Part shown: positions 35,312 through 44,777 of the stretch, one piece after another | How positions within the stretch are numbered: position 1 is the first letter of the stretch | Layout of the letters: each line of letters starts with the position of its first letter | Assembly: GCA_963797675.1 (NCBI GenBank) | Contig: CAWCQQ010000002.1 | Location: forward strand, 930,001-994,000 | Reading direction: 5' to 3' | DNA: 64,000 nt | Source of the DNA: DASQPR01 sp963797675 | GTDB taxonomy: Bacteria; Actinomycetota; Actinomycetes; Mycobacteriales; Micromonosporaceae | The notes under the pieces: generated by a model | What the model saw: the letters and a program-made list of their open reading frames with translations, nothing else | Told to the model about the DNA's origin: nothing | The model's database searches: none | Made by a program: the position numbers and the translations under genes

Positions 35312-36216
35312 CAGGCTCCCAACTTCGCCGCGAGGTGCGCGTTGCGTTGCGCGAACGCGGTCCACTCCGGCGGGGTGGCCTCGATCGCGCTGGTCGGCGG
35401 GTTTCGGCACGGCCGCTGGGTCCAGCCGTCCATCCGTCCGTCGCGGATCGTGAACCGCACCGAGATGCCGTCCGCCCAGCCCACAACGGTTGCGTCGGCG
35501 GCGGCGTCGACGGTTGCCCGCTGAGTCGCGCAGACCCATTCGATCGCTTCGATCTCCTCTTGGATGCGCGCTGCATACTCGAACGCGAGCGTCTCCGAGG
35601 CCGCGTCGCGCCGCCGTACGAGGTCGCCGCGGAGCGCCGCAACGGCCGCGGCTTCACGGTCGAGCACTGCGCCGAGGGTACGCGCGAGAGCGGCCCGATC
35701 GCTGGTCCCGGCGCCGTTGCGCAGCCGTGCCATATCGCGTTCCGCGCCGGTCAGATGGGTACCGGCATAGTCCAGCGGGATCACCCGATGCAGGCCGGAG
35801 ATGGCCGCCCGGACCCGTGCCGAGCCGAGATAGGGGCCGAACGTGGGGGTGCTGTCGCTCGTACCCCGGTCGTAGCAGAGCTTGAGCCCGGCGGACCGCT
35901 CCAGGCGGATGTAGACCGGGGTCTCCTGGCCGCCGACCGTCCGGTTCCATCGTGGCTTGCTGCGTGCGAGCAGGTTGCGCTCAAGCCATGCGGCTTCGTG
36001 CTCGCTGTCGCAGGCGACCGCCTCGACGCGGTCGATCTGCGCGACCATCCTGGTCAGGTGACGGCGTCCGCGCAGCTCGCCCCAGTAGGAGCTGACCCGG
36101 CGGCGGAGGTTCACGGCGCGGCCGATGTAGAGCACCCGGCCCTGGGCATCGCGGAACCGGTAGACGCCCGGCTCAGCGCCGAGCGCGCTCACCGACGCGT
36201 GCCGAAGCGCTCCCAT
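35311..36216 (-). CDS. GIY-YIG nuclease domain protein (UvrC N-terminal-like)
   Basis: A 301-residue protein that matches the N-terminal half of UvrC: the GIY-YIG domain near residues 15-90 (PGVYRFRDAQGRVLYIGRA with the catalytic Arg in LRRRVSSY, and Glu in EHEAAWLERNLL) and a UVR-like helical motif near residue 210 (LAFEYAARIQEEIEAIE). The endonuclease-V-like and HhH domains of full UvrC are absent, so it is a Cho-like or stand-alone nuclease. It could make a 3' incision in damaged DNA. Confidence 0.88.
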   Translation of the reverse strand: MGALRHASVSALGAEPGVYRFRDAQGRVLYIGRAVNLRRRVSSYWGELRGRRHLTRMVAQIDRVEAVACDSEHEAAWLERNLLARSKPRWNRTVGGQETPVYIRLERSAGLKLCYDRGTSDSTPTFGPYLGSARVRAAISGLHRVIPLDYAGTHLTGAERDMARLRNGAGTSDRAALARTLGAVLDREAAAVAALRGDLVRRRDAASETLAFEYAARIQEEIEAIEWVCATQRATVDAAADATVVGWADGISVRFTIRDGRMDGWTQRPCRNPPTSAIEATPPEWTAFAQRNAHLAAKLGA

Positions 36217-36326
36217 CCGGCTATCAAATCAGTTCGCGCTCCTTCGAGCTCCACCAGTTCGCGCTCTTTCGAGCGAAGTTCGCGGTAAGTCCAGCAAGTG
36301 TCGCCCGCGCGAGCGACGATAGGCGT

Positions 36327-37085
36327 ATGACCGAGACCTATGCCCCGGGCACCCCCAACTGGGTAGATCTGGGCACAACAGACATTGCCGGCGCGGCCGC
36401 GTTCTATCGTGACCTCTTCGGCTGGACCCATCAGGACTACGGTCCCGAGATGGGCAACTACGGGATGTTCTCGATGGACGGAAAGCAGGTCGGCGGCATC
36501 GGGCCGGCGTCCGATCCGGACCGCGGCTCATCCTGGGCGACCTACTTCGCGACCGCCGACGCGGACGACCTGGCGGGCCGCGTCGAGCAGTTCGGCGGTG
36601 CGGTCGTGGTAGCTCCGCTGGACGTCATGGACCAGGGCCGGATGGCGGTGTTCACGGATCCGTCCGGAGCGTTCTTCTCCGCCTGGCAACCGGGTGTCCA
36701 CAAGGGCGCCGAACTCGTCAACGTGCCGGTCAGCCTGTCCTGGAACGAGCTGGAGACGACCGATATCGCCGAGGCGAAGGAGTTCTACACGAACGCGTTC
36801 GGCATCACCGTGCGCGACGTGGACATGGGCGGCGGAATGACGTATTCGCTGCTGGAAGTCGGCGGTCGCGGTGTGGCCGGCGCGATGCAGTCGGAGGCGC
36901 GACCGGCGTGGACCGTCTACTTCGCGGTCGCCGATGCCGACGCGACGTACGCGAAGGCGATCGAGTTGGGCGCGACGTCCAAGGGAGGCGTGCAGAACTC
37001 GCCACCTGGGAAGTTCGCGATCATCGACGATCCGCAGGGTGCACGATTCGCGATCATCCAGAACAACCCCGACTTCGTGATGTAG
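36327..37085 (+). CDS. VOC family protein with two glyoxalase-like domains
   Basis: A 252-residue protein with two vicinal-oxygen-chelate domains, residues 7-120 and 130-250, each beginning with a metal-fold signature (PNWVDLGTTDIAGAAAFYRD and SWNELETTDIAEAKEFYTN). These are common in actinobacteria with uncharacterised function (glyoxalase or bleomycin-resistance fold). It stands alone and ends in a strong terminator. Confidence 0.92.
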   Translation: MTETYAPGTPNWVDLGTTDIAGAAAFYRDLFGWTHQDYGPEMGNYGMFSMDGKQVGGIGPASDPDRGSSWATYFATADADDLAGRVEQFGGAVVVAPLDVMDQGRMAVFTDPSGAFFSAWQPGVHKGAELVNVPVSLSWNELETTDIAEAKEFYTNAFGITVRDVDMGGGMTYSLLEVGGRGVAGAMQSEARPAWTVYFAVADADATYAKAIELGATSKGGVQNSPPGKFAIIDDPQGARFAIIQNNPDFVM

Positions 37086-37100
37086 CCCGAGCCCGAATAC

Positions 37101-37134
37101 AAAGAACCCGTCCGCAGCTGCGGACGGGTTCTTT
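37101..37134. terminator. bidirectional terminator between the VOC and DHA2 genes
   Basis: A 17-bp perfect inverted repeat (37101-37117 with 37118-37134) starting AAAGAACCCG and ending TTCTTT. It serves both convergent genes. Confidence 0.9.
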
Positions 37135-37144
37135 GCCGGTGAGC

Positions 37145-38668
37145 CTAGACCGCCGCCGGCGCAGCGTCGGTCTGGAGCTGGTCGGCTCGGGCCCGGATGA
37201 ACAGGAACGAGACCAGTGCCGCGACGGCCATTAGACCTGCGCTGACCCAGAATGCGATCGAGTATCCGTGGACCGTGCCGGCCGCGCCCACCGGAGACGG
37301 GTGCAGCGGATCGAACGAGGTGACGCCGTGTGCGATGAAGTAGTTCGTCGTGACGGTGATGGCGATCGTATTGAGCAGCGCGACGCCGACCGAACCACCG
37401 ATCTGTTGCGCCGTGTTGACCAGGGCGCTCGCGACACCGGCGTCGTGGTTCTCGACGCCGACGAGTGCGGTGCTGGTCAGCGGGCCGAACACGACGCCCA
37501 TGCCGAGGCTGATGATGATTTGCGGCCCGAAGATGTGCGACCAGTAGCCGGTGTGGACGCCGAGACGGGTCAGCCAGACCATGCCGACCGCGGCCATCAC
37601 CAGGCCGACCGTCATCGGGATCCGCGGGCCCACCCGCGGCAGGATCTGCGTGGAGAGCATCGCGCCGGCGACGATGCCGACCGTGAACGGCAGGAACGCG
37701 ACACCGCTCTGCAGCTGCGTGTAGTGCAGCGTCAGCTGCATGTAGTAGCTGAGGAACAGGAACACGCCGAACAATGCGACACCGATGATCAGAGCCACCA
37801 GGTAGGAGCCGCCGCGGTTGCGGTCGCGAACGACGCGCATCGGCAGCAGCGGGTTCTTCGACCGCATCTCGATCAGCACGAACGAGAGCAGGAGCACGGC
37901 CGCCAGGATGAACATGGTCACCGCCGTGGTGGAACCCCAGTTCGATCCGCTGGTACCGGCGGTCGGTGCGGCCTTCGTGAAGCCGTAGACAAGCGCGACG
38001 AGTCCGAGCGTGGACGTGATCGCGCCCGGCAGGTCGTACTTCGTGTTGCCATGCGCGCGGCTTTCCTTCACCCAGGCCGCCGCCGCGAACGCCGCGCCGA
38101 TCGCGATCGGGGTGCTGATCAGCAGTGTCCAGCGCCACGACGCGTACTCGGTCAGGACGCCACCCAGGAGCAGGCCGATCGCGCTACCGCCACCGGCGAT
38201 CGCACCGTAGAAGCCGAACGCCATCGCCCGCTCTTTCGGCTTGGTGAACGTCACCGTGAGCAGTGACAGCGCGGCCGGCGCCATCAGCGCGGCCATCGAG
38301 CCCTGCAGCGCGCGGGCGCCGAAGAGCATGCCCGCGCTCTGCGACAGGCCACCGAGCGCGGACGCCGCCGCGAAGCCGATCAGACCGATCATGAAGGCGC
38401 GCTTGCGGCCGGTGTAGTCGGCGATACGCCCGCCGAGCAACAGCAGACCGCCGAAGGACAGTGTGTACGCGGTGAGTGCCCACTGCTTGTCCGCGTTGCT
38501 CATGTGCAGCGCAACCTGCATCGACGGGAGTGCGATGGTGACAATCGTCGCGTCGAGCACGATCAGGAGCTGGGCTGCCAGGATGACGGACAGTGCCAGC
38601 CACCGCTTGGGGTCGGGCTCGCCCGAGCGCAAACGTAGCGCTTCGGCCGATTCGACGGTAGTTGACAT
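37145..38668 (-). CDS. DHA2-family MFS multidrug exporter (EmrB/QacA type)
   Basis: A 507-residue proton-driven exporter with 14 hydrophobic segments. Motifs: the first-helix QLLIVLDATIVTIALPSMQ (about residues 33-51), motif A GGRIADYTGRKRAFM, and motif C in YGAIAGGGSAIGLLLGG. It exports cationic or hydrophobic drugs. A divergent TetR gene 208 bases upstream is its likely repressor; three TTTCGT half-sites lie in between. The start ATG at 38668 is supported by the conserved short N-terminus. Confidence 0.93.
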   Translation of the reverse strand: MSTTVESAEALRLRSGEPDPKRWLALSVILAAQLLIVLDATIVTIALPSMQVALHMSNADKQWALTAYTLSFGGLLLLGGRIADYTGRKRAFMIGLIGFAAASALGGLSQSAGMLFGARALQGSMAALMAPAALSLLTVTFTKPKERAMAFGFYGAIAGGGSAIGLLLGGVLTEYASWRWTLLISTPIAIGAAFAAAAWVKESRAHGNTKYDLPGAITSTLGLVALVYGFTKAAPTAGTSGSNWGSTTAVTMFILAAVLLLSFVLIEMRSKNPLLPMRVVRDRNRGGSYLVALIIGVALFGVFLFLSYYMQLTLHYTQLQSGVAFLPFTVGIVAGAMLSTQILPRVGPRIPMTVGLVMAAVGMVWLTRLGVHTGYWSHIFGPQIIISLGMGVVFGPLTSTALVGVENHDAGVASALVNTAQQIGGSVGVALLNTIAITVTTNYFIAHGVTSFDPLHPSPVGAAGTVHGYSIAFWVSAGLMAVAALVSFLFIRARADQLQTDAAPAAV

Positions 38669-38814
38669 GATTTGTTCCTCTCGAAGAACACAGCGCTGCC
38701 TTGACAGGGCGCCGTTGAGCAGTTCGCGATGTGGTGGTGGCCGTTGCAGGGCGGCCGGAAGGGACTCGAGTCAGAGGTAGGAGTCCGTCATATCCCCGTT
38801 GGGTTATCAGTTCT

Positions 38815-38853
38815 TTTCGTTCTCGTACCCGGTTTCGTGACGATTGGTTTCGT
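38815..38853 (-). promoter_or_regulatory. TTTCGT half-sites upstream of the DHA2 exporter
   Basis: TTTCGT occurs at 38815-38820, 38833-38838 and 38848-38853. It is the same half-site as in the dyad ACGAAAC-T-GTTTCGT upstream of the TetR gene, so one repressor may bind both promoters. Confidence 0.4.
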
Positions 38854-38876
38854 TCGCCCCGCAGGTCCGCGATTGG

Positions 38877-39497
38877 CTATCGCGTGAGCAGCGGCATCAG
38901 AATGTCGTCCACCAGGTGCTTGATGAAGGGCCCATCGAGCGGTTCGCCCCGGGCAATGAACTGCATGAACATCTGCGCCGGCGCGATCTCATCGATGAGG
39001 TACGGGTCGGTGCCGGCATTGATTTCGCCGCGGCTGACCGCGCGGCCATGGATGGCGACCGCGGTGCTGCGTTTCGACGCCTGCAGCGCCCGCATTTCTA
39101 CCGCGAAGTCCGGATCGTTGAGCATGGCCATGACCAGGCCGGCAAAGATCGAACCATCCTCGCCCATGATCGATATTGCCATAGTTTCGAGGAATGCAAC
39201 GAGATCTCCCCGAAGACTGCCGGTATCCGGGCTCTCGTGCCCGGAAACCTTGCAGACCCGCACCGCATCCGCGACCAGCTGTGCCTTTCCCGGCCAATGC
39301 CGGTAGAGCGTGGCCTTGCTGGCCTTGGCGCGGCTGGCGACCGCGTCGAGACGAAGGCCCTCATAGCCGACCTCGCCGAGAAGCTCGTACGCAGCGCGGA
39401 GGATCTCGGTCTCCCGATCGCCGCCGAGCCGGACCGATCGTGGCGACCAAGACTCGCCCTTGGGCGGCATCTGGTCGGCGCTCAACTGGTCAGTCAT
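38877..39497 (-). CDS. TetR/AcrR-family transcriptional regulator, likely repressor of the DHA2 exporter
   Basis: A 206-residue regulator. The N-terminal helix-turn-helix is near residues 25-70: ILRAAYELLGEVGYEGL, then ASKATLYRHWPGKAQLV. The ligand domain resembles the TetR_C type with an AQMFMQFIARGEPLDGPF end. I use the ATG at 39497, preceded by AGAGGTG; a longer reading would run through the operator. The gene ends 208 bases before the exporter start and both point leftward (TetR upstream), so the pair may also be cotranscribed. Confidence 0.9.
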   Translation of the reverse strand: MTDQLSADQMPPKGESWSPRSVRLGGDRETEILRAAYELLGEVGYEGLRLDAVASRAKASKATLYRHWPGKAQLVADAVRVCKVSGHESPDTGSLRGDLVAFLETMAISIMGEDGSIFAGLVMAMLNDPDFAVEMRALQASKRSTAVAIHGRAVSRGEINAGTDPYLIDEIAPAQMFMQFIARGEPLDGPFIKHLVDDILMPLLTR

Positions 39498-39535
39498 GAT
39501 CACCTCTTCTCGTCGACGTGCCGGCGAATATCGGA

Positions 39536-39550
39536 ACGAAACTGTTTCGT
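39536..39550 (-). promoter_or_regulatory. dyad operator upstream of the TetR gene
   Basis: ACGAAAC (39536-39542), one base, GTTTCGT (39544-39550): perfect inverted repeat, 39 bases upstream of the TetR start codon, in the place expected for autoregulation. Confidence 0.6.
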
Positions 39551-39702
39551 ACGCTACCACTGCCGACCATGGCGTGTCAAGCGAGATCCGGGTATCCCAC
39601 GTCACACGATGGTCGAGCCAGCGCGGGGACCCGCGGATTCCCGCTCGGCCGGGACGGTCGCGCGAATGCACAGCGGTGAAGGCACCGCAGTGGAATGCGC
39701 CG

Positions 39703-39717
39703 TGCAAGTTTCTTGCA
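39703..39717. promoter_or_regulatory. TGCAAGTTTCTTGCA dyad, distal copy
   Basis: A 15-base inverted repeat (TGCAA, five bases, TTGCA). A second copy with a different centre lies at 39939-39953, next to the glucanase promoter. Confidence 0.5.
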
Positions 39718-39880
39718 GAAATGGGCATGCTTACGATCGCGGCAGCCATTATGCACTCGCCGGGCGATCGGCGTCATCGCTGCGAAACATAACTTCTGCT
39801 GCATCGACCGTCGTCCTTAGGCCGTCATGCTGCGGCGTTGCCATGACGGTGGAAAAAGTGCGTGTCCCGGATGGCTAGCA

Positions 39881-39924
39881 AGCGTTTTCAAAACGTTGAC
39901 TCGGCAGTAGCACGCTTGTAATCT
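39881..39924 (+). promoter_or_regulatory. promoter of the alpha-1,3-glucanase gene with overlapping dyad
   Basis: TTGACT (39896-39901) and TAATCT (39919-39924) are separated by 17 bases, close to the sigma-70 (HrdB/SigA) consensus. An imperfect 17-base dyad, AGCGTTTT-C-AAAACGTT (39881-39897), runs into the -35 box in the manner of LacI-family operators. Confidence 0.65.
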
Positions 39925-39938
39925 TCGCCACAAGGCTA

Positions 39939-39953
39939 TGCAAGTTCGTTGCA
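39939..39953 (+). promoter_or_regulatory. TGCAAGTTCGTTGCA dyad downstream of the promoter
   Basis: An inverted repeat (TGCAA at 39939-39943, TTGCA at 39949-39953) just after the expected transcription start, where a bound repressor would block transcription. A related, weaker element TGCAAGTAGATGCA lies at 39984-39997. Confidence 0.55.
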
Positions 39954-40243
39954 CGAATCCAGTTCTGTTTCGGATCTGTCGTGTGCAAGTAGATGCAGGG
40001 ACGCACCGCTCGGTGTCCGTGCTTCCGCTCGTCTCTCACCCCCGGAGAGAACACGTGGTGTCGATTTCGGCAACGCGCGGACGGTCGCCGCCCGCAGTCA
40101 TGAGCCTTCACGCTCGGTGCCTGCGTGATGCCACCAGCGCAGATGCCGATCGCGCGCGTCCGTCCACATCGGACAGACACCGCACTCACCCCCGATTCCC
40201 CCTGCGTTCGCACCCCCGCCTCTACACAGATCGAGGAAACCCT

Positions 40244-43200
40244 ATGAGAAGGAAGCGCACGGCGCGGCTGATTCGCCGCGGCGTTGGCCGGCCTCTGGTA
40301 TCGGTATTACCGGTATTCGCGCTGGCACCGGCCGCCACCGCCGCCGGAACGAACCTCGCCCTCGGCAAGACGATGAGCTCCAGCGGCTACACACAGACCT
40401 ACGTGCGCGAGCAACGCCAACGACGGCAACCAGGCGCACCTACTGGGAGAGCACGAACAACGCCTTCCCGCAGTGGCTCGAGGTCGACCTCGGCAGCCAG
40501 CACCGCGATCAACCAGGTCGTCCTGAAGGTCCCGTCCGGCTGGGGCGCCCGCACCGAGACGCTGTCGGTCCAGGGCAGCACCGACAACTCGACCTTCACG
40601 CACGATCGTCGCCTCGGCGACGTACACGCTTCGACGGCTCGCGCGAACACGGTCACCATCAACTTCGGCCAGACCAGCACCCGGTACGTGCGGCTGAACA
40701 TCACCGCGAACTCCGGCTGGCCGGCCGGCCAGATCTCCGAGTTCCAGATCTACGGCCCGACCACGACCTCGTCGCAACCTCGCGCTGAACCGGGCGACGT
40801 CGGAGAGCAGCCACACCCAGACGCTACGCGTCGGGCAACATCACCGACGGCAACCAGGCAGCACCTACTGGGAGAGCACCAACAACGCGTTCCCGCAGTG
40901 GCTGCAGGTCGACCTCGGCTCGTCGGTCAGCGTCAACAAGGTCGTGCTGAAGCTGCCGACCGGCACCTGGGGCACGCGCACCCAGACGCTCGTCGGTCCA
41001 GGGCAGCACCGACAACTCGAACTTCACCGACCTGGTGGCCTCGGCGACGCTACACCTTCGACGGCGTCCGGCAACACGGTGACGATCACTTCAACGCGAC
41101 CACCACCCGCTACGTGCGGCTGAACATCACCGCGAACATCGGTGCTGGCCGGCCGGCCAGATCTCCGAGTTCGAGGTGTACGGCCCGACCACGCGGCGAC
41201 ACCACGGCGCCGTCCGCGCCGACCAACCTCGCCTACACCCAGCCGCAGTCCGGCCAGATCAAGCTGACCTGGTCCGCGTCGACCGACAACGTCGGCGTCA
41301 CCGGCTACGACATCTACCTCAACGGCGCGCTGCTCACCAGCGTGCCGAGCACCGCGCTGACGTACACCGACAACGAGCCCGACACGCTGACCGCGACGTA
41401 CTTCGTGCGGGCGCACGACGCCGCCGGCAACCAGTCGGCGAACTAGCAACAGCGTCACCCGCACCGGCCAGACCGGTGACCAGACCGCGCCGACCGCGCC
41501 GTCGCAACCTCGCCGTACACCACGCCCGGTCTCCGGCACGGTCAAGCTGACCTGGACCGCGTCGACCGACAACGTCGGCGTCACCGGCTACGACGTCTAC
41601 CGCAACGGCGCGCTCGACACCACGGTCAGCGGCACCACGCTGACCTACACCGAGTCGCAGCCGGACACGCGCCACGGTGATGTACTACGTGGTCGCGAAG
41701 GACGCGGCGGGCAACCAGTCGCAGGCCAGCAACACGGTCACGCGTACCGGCACCGGCGGCGGCCCACGGCACCAACCTCGCCGTCGGCACGCCGATCACC
41801 GGCACCGCGAACACGTACATCTTCGTGGCCGACCAACGCGAACGACAACGACGTGACCACGTACTTCGAGGGCTCGACGTACCCGACGCCAGGCTGACCG
41901 TCCAGCCTGGTCGGCAACGCGCACGCTGAGCTCGGTCGTCGTCAAGCTGAACCCGGACGCGTCGTGGGGCGCCGCGCACCCAGACCATCGCGGTCCTCGG
42001 CCAGGACCAGAGCGGCGGCTCGTTCGTCACGCTGGCCGCGGCGACAGACCTACTCGTTCGACCCGGCCACCGGCAACACGGTGACCATCCCGGTCAGCGG
42101 CAGCTACCAGAACATCGAGCTGTCCATCACCAGCAACAGCGGTGCCCCGGGCGGCCAGGTGGCCGAGTTCCAGGTCTTCGGCACCCCGGCGCCGAACCCC
42201 GACCTCACGGTCACCGCGCTCGACCTGGACGCCCGACCAGCCCGATCGAGACCGACGCGATCACCGCGTCGCGCCACGGTGAAGAACATCGGCACGGCCG
42301 CCTCGGCGGCGTCGAACGTCAACTTCTACCTGGGTACGACGAAGGTCGGCACCGCGACCGTCGCCGGCGCTCGCCGCCGGCGCGACCGCGACCGTCTCCG
42401 CCGAGCATCGGCACCCAGACCGCGGGCACGTACTCGCTGACCGCGAAGGTCGACGAGGCGAACACGATCGTCGAGCTGAACGAGACGCAACAACAACTAC
42501 ACCAACCCGACGTCGCTCGTGGTCGCGCCGGTGCAGAGCTGCCGACCTGGTCGGCACCACCGTCGCTGGACGCCGACGCAACCCGTCGGCGGGCAACACC
42601 GTCGCCTTCACGGTGGCGCTGAAGAACCAGGGCAACATCGCGACCAGCGTCCGGCGCGCACGGCGATCACGACCGACCGTCGATCAACTCGAGCGGCACC
42701 GTCGGTCGCGACGCTGACCGGCTCCTACACCGGCGCGCTCGCCGCCGGCGCGACCCAGAACGTCAGCATGGGCTCGTGGACCGCGGTCGAACGGCAACTA
42801 CACGGTCAAGACGGTCATCGCCGTCGACGCCGCCGAGCTGTCGCGTCAAGCAGGCCAACAACACCAGCACCACCGTCGCTCTTCGTCGGCCTCGGCGCCA
42901 ACATGCCGTACGACAACTACGAGGCGGAGGCCGGCACGGTCGGCGGCGGCGCCACGGTGCTCGCGCCCGAACCGCACCATCGGCGACCTCGCCGGTGAGG
43001 CGTCCGGCCGCAAGGCCGTCACGCTGACCGCGACCGGGTCAGTCCGTGCAGTGGACGTCGCGCGAGGCGACCAACACGTTCGTGGTCCGCTTCTCCATCC
43101 CGGACTCGGCCGGCGGCGGCGGCACGACCGGCACGCTCGACCTCTACGTCAACGGCACCCTGGTCCAGCCGCTGAGCCTGACCTCGCACTTCGCGTGGCT

Positions 43201-44553
43201 CTACGGCGCCGAGACCGGCCCGGGCAACTCGCCGAGCGCCGGCAGCCCGCGGCACATCTACGACGAGGCCAGCTTCGTGCTGCCCGCGACGTACGCCGCC
43301 GGGCAGCACGATCAAGCTGCAGAAGGACGCGGCGAACTCGGCGGCGTACTACGCGATCGACTTCATGCAGCTCGAGCAGGCGACCCCGGTCGCGAACCCG
43401 GACCCGACGCACTACGTCGTGCCGACCGGCTTCGACCAGGCGTCCGTGCAGGCCGCGCTGGACAAGGTCCGGATGGACACCACCGGCACGCTGACCGGCG
43501 TCTACCTGCCGGCCGGCCAGTACTCGGTCGACGCAGAAGTTCACCGATCTACCAGAAGGGCGTCGACGTCGTCGGCGCCGGCCCCTGGTTCACCCAGTTC
43601 GTCGTGCCGACGACCAGGAGAACACGGACGCCGGCTGGTCGCTGCAGAGCGGTGCCAGCGGCTCGACGTTCCGCGGCTTCGCCTGGTTCGGCAACTACGA
43701 CCAGCCGCATCGACGGCCCGGGCACACACCTGGGACCTGCGCGACCAGTCGAACATCACGATCGACAACGTCTGGATCGAGCACACGGTCGTCGGCGTGT
43801 GGGGCGCGGCCGGCGTGACCAACTCCACGTTCACCAACATGCGGATCCGCGACACCTTCGCGGACGGCATCAACCTGACCAACGGCAGCACCGGCAACCT
43901 GATCAGCAACGACGAGGCCCGCACGCACCGGTGACGACAGCTTCGCGCTGTTCGCCGCGAACGACCAGGAGGCCGGCAACAACGAGAACAACACCATCCA
44001 GAACGTCACGGCGCTGATCGCCTGGCGTGCGGCCGGTATCGCGGTCTACGGCGGCGACAACAACACGATCAAGAACTTCATACGTCGCCGACACGCTCTG
44101 ACTACTCGGGTCTGACGATCAGCTCGCTGAACTTCGGCATTCGCGTTCCAGGGCTTCAGCCCTGCCGGTCACGACGTTCTCCAACTTCTCGCTGGTCCGC
44201 GAGACGGCGGCCACTTCTGGGGCGGTCAGGTGTTCGGGGCGCATCTGGATGTTCAGTGCCACGAACGTCGTTCCAGGGCATCCGGGTCAGCAACGGCGAC
44301 GATCACCGATCCGACGTACTCCGGCATCATGTTCCAGACGGACTACTCGGGCGGCACCGCGCTGAACCCGGTCACCGACACCATCTTCACGAACACCACG
44401 ATCACCGGTGCGCAGCAGAGCGGTGACGCGTTCAACGCCAAGTCCGGCTACGGCATCTGGGCCAACCCGCTGCCGGAAGCCGGACAGGGTCCGGCGGTCG
44501 GTTCGGTGACGTTCAACGGGCTGCACGAGAGCAACAACTTCATCGACATCTAG
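40244..44553 (+). pseudogene. secreted multidomain alpha-1,3-glucanase (GH87, mycodextranase-type), many frameshifts
   Basis: Read across frames, one protein of about 1,430 residues appears. Order: signal peptide (RPLVSVLPVFALAPAATAAG); two F5/8-type-C (discoidin) domains with YWESTNNAFPQWL, about 40.34-41.19 kb; two FN3 domains with WTASTDNVGVTGYD-type strands, 41.2-41.75 kb; a third discoidin-like domain, 41.76-42.18 kb; two CARDB domains, 42.2-42.9 kb; a CBM6-like domain (DNYEAEAGTVGGG); and a right-handed beta-helix catalytic domain, 43.37-44.55 kb, with DTFADGINLTNGST, DDSFALF, AGIAVYGGDNNTIKN and SGDAFNAKSGYGIWANPLPE, which match GH87. It would cut alpha-1,3-glucan of fungal walls or biofilms outside the cell. 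Frames change at least ten times in the first 800 bases; most breaks are one extra C. The ATG at 40244 follows GAGGAA. Confidence 0.8.
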
Positions 44554-44612
44554 AACCCGACTCGCGACGTTCACGATCACGGTGAACCCGTAACGACAGT
44601 CGACACGCACAA

Positions 44613-44649
44613 CGGCGCCGCCGGGAGGTTCGTCCTCCCGGCGGCGCCG
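44613..44649 (+). terminator. terminator after the glucanase gene
   Basis: A perfect 16-bp, all-G/C-rich stem (44613-44628 with 44634-44649) and loop TTCGT, 60 bases after the stop. There is no T-run. Confidence 0.75.
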
Positions 44650-44691
44650 CCGTCTGCCGGCTGGATCTGCTCGGAGTATGAGACCGGTAAC

Positions 44692-44709
44692 ATACCGACT
44701 GGTCGGTAT
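44692..44709 (+). promoter_or_regulatory. TetR-type operator upstream of the acyl-CoA dehydrogenase
   Basis: ATACCGAC (44692-44699), TG, GTCGGTAT (44702-44709): a perfect 8-bp dyad typical of TetR repressors of fatty-acid genes, 69 bases before the start codon. Confidence 0.65.
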
Positions 44710-44777
44710 TGACGAATCGGCGCCGGTACGGCACCTTGGGAGACGAAGCGAGCCATCGAGTGCGAAAGAGGCCGAAG

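Larger units (their letters stand above)
39498..40243. other. 746-base intergenic region with several dyads and a promoter
   Basis: No gene is seen. It holds the TetR operator candidate, two TGCAAG/TTGCA dyads, a promoter at 39896-39924, and a leader of about 310 bases before the glucanase start. Short open frames in it have non-genomic codon use. Confidence 0.6.

Noticed and set aside
39875..40213. A 112-codon minus-strand frame in the glucanase leader
   Set aside because: It overlaps the promoter and dyads and lacks a ribosome site and genome-like codon use.
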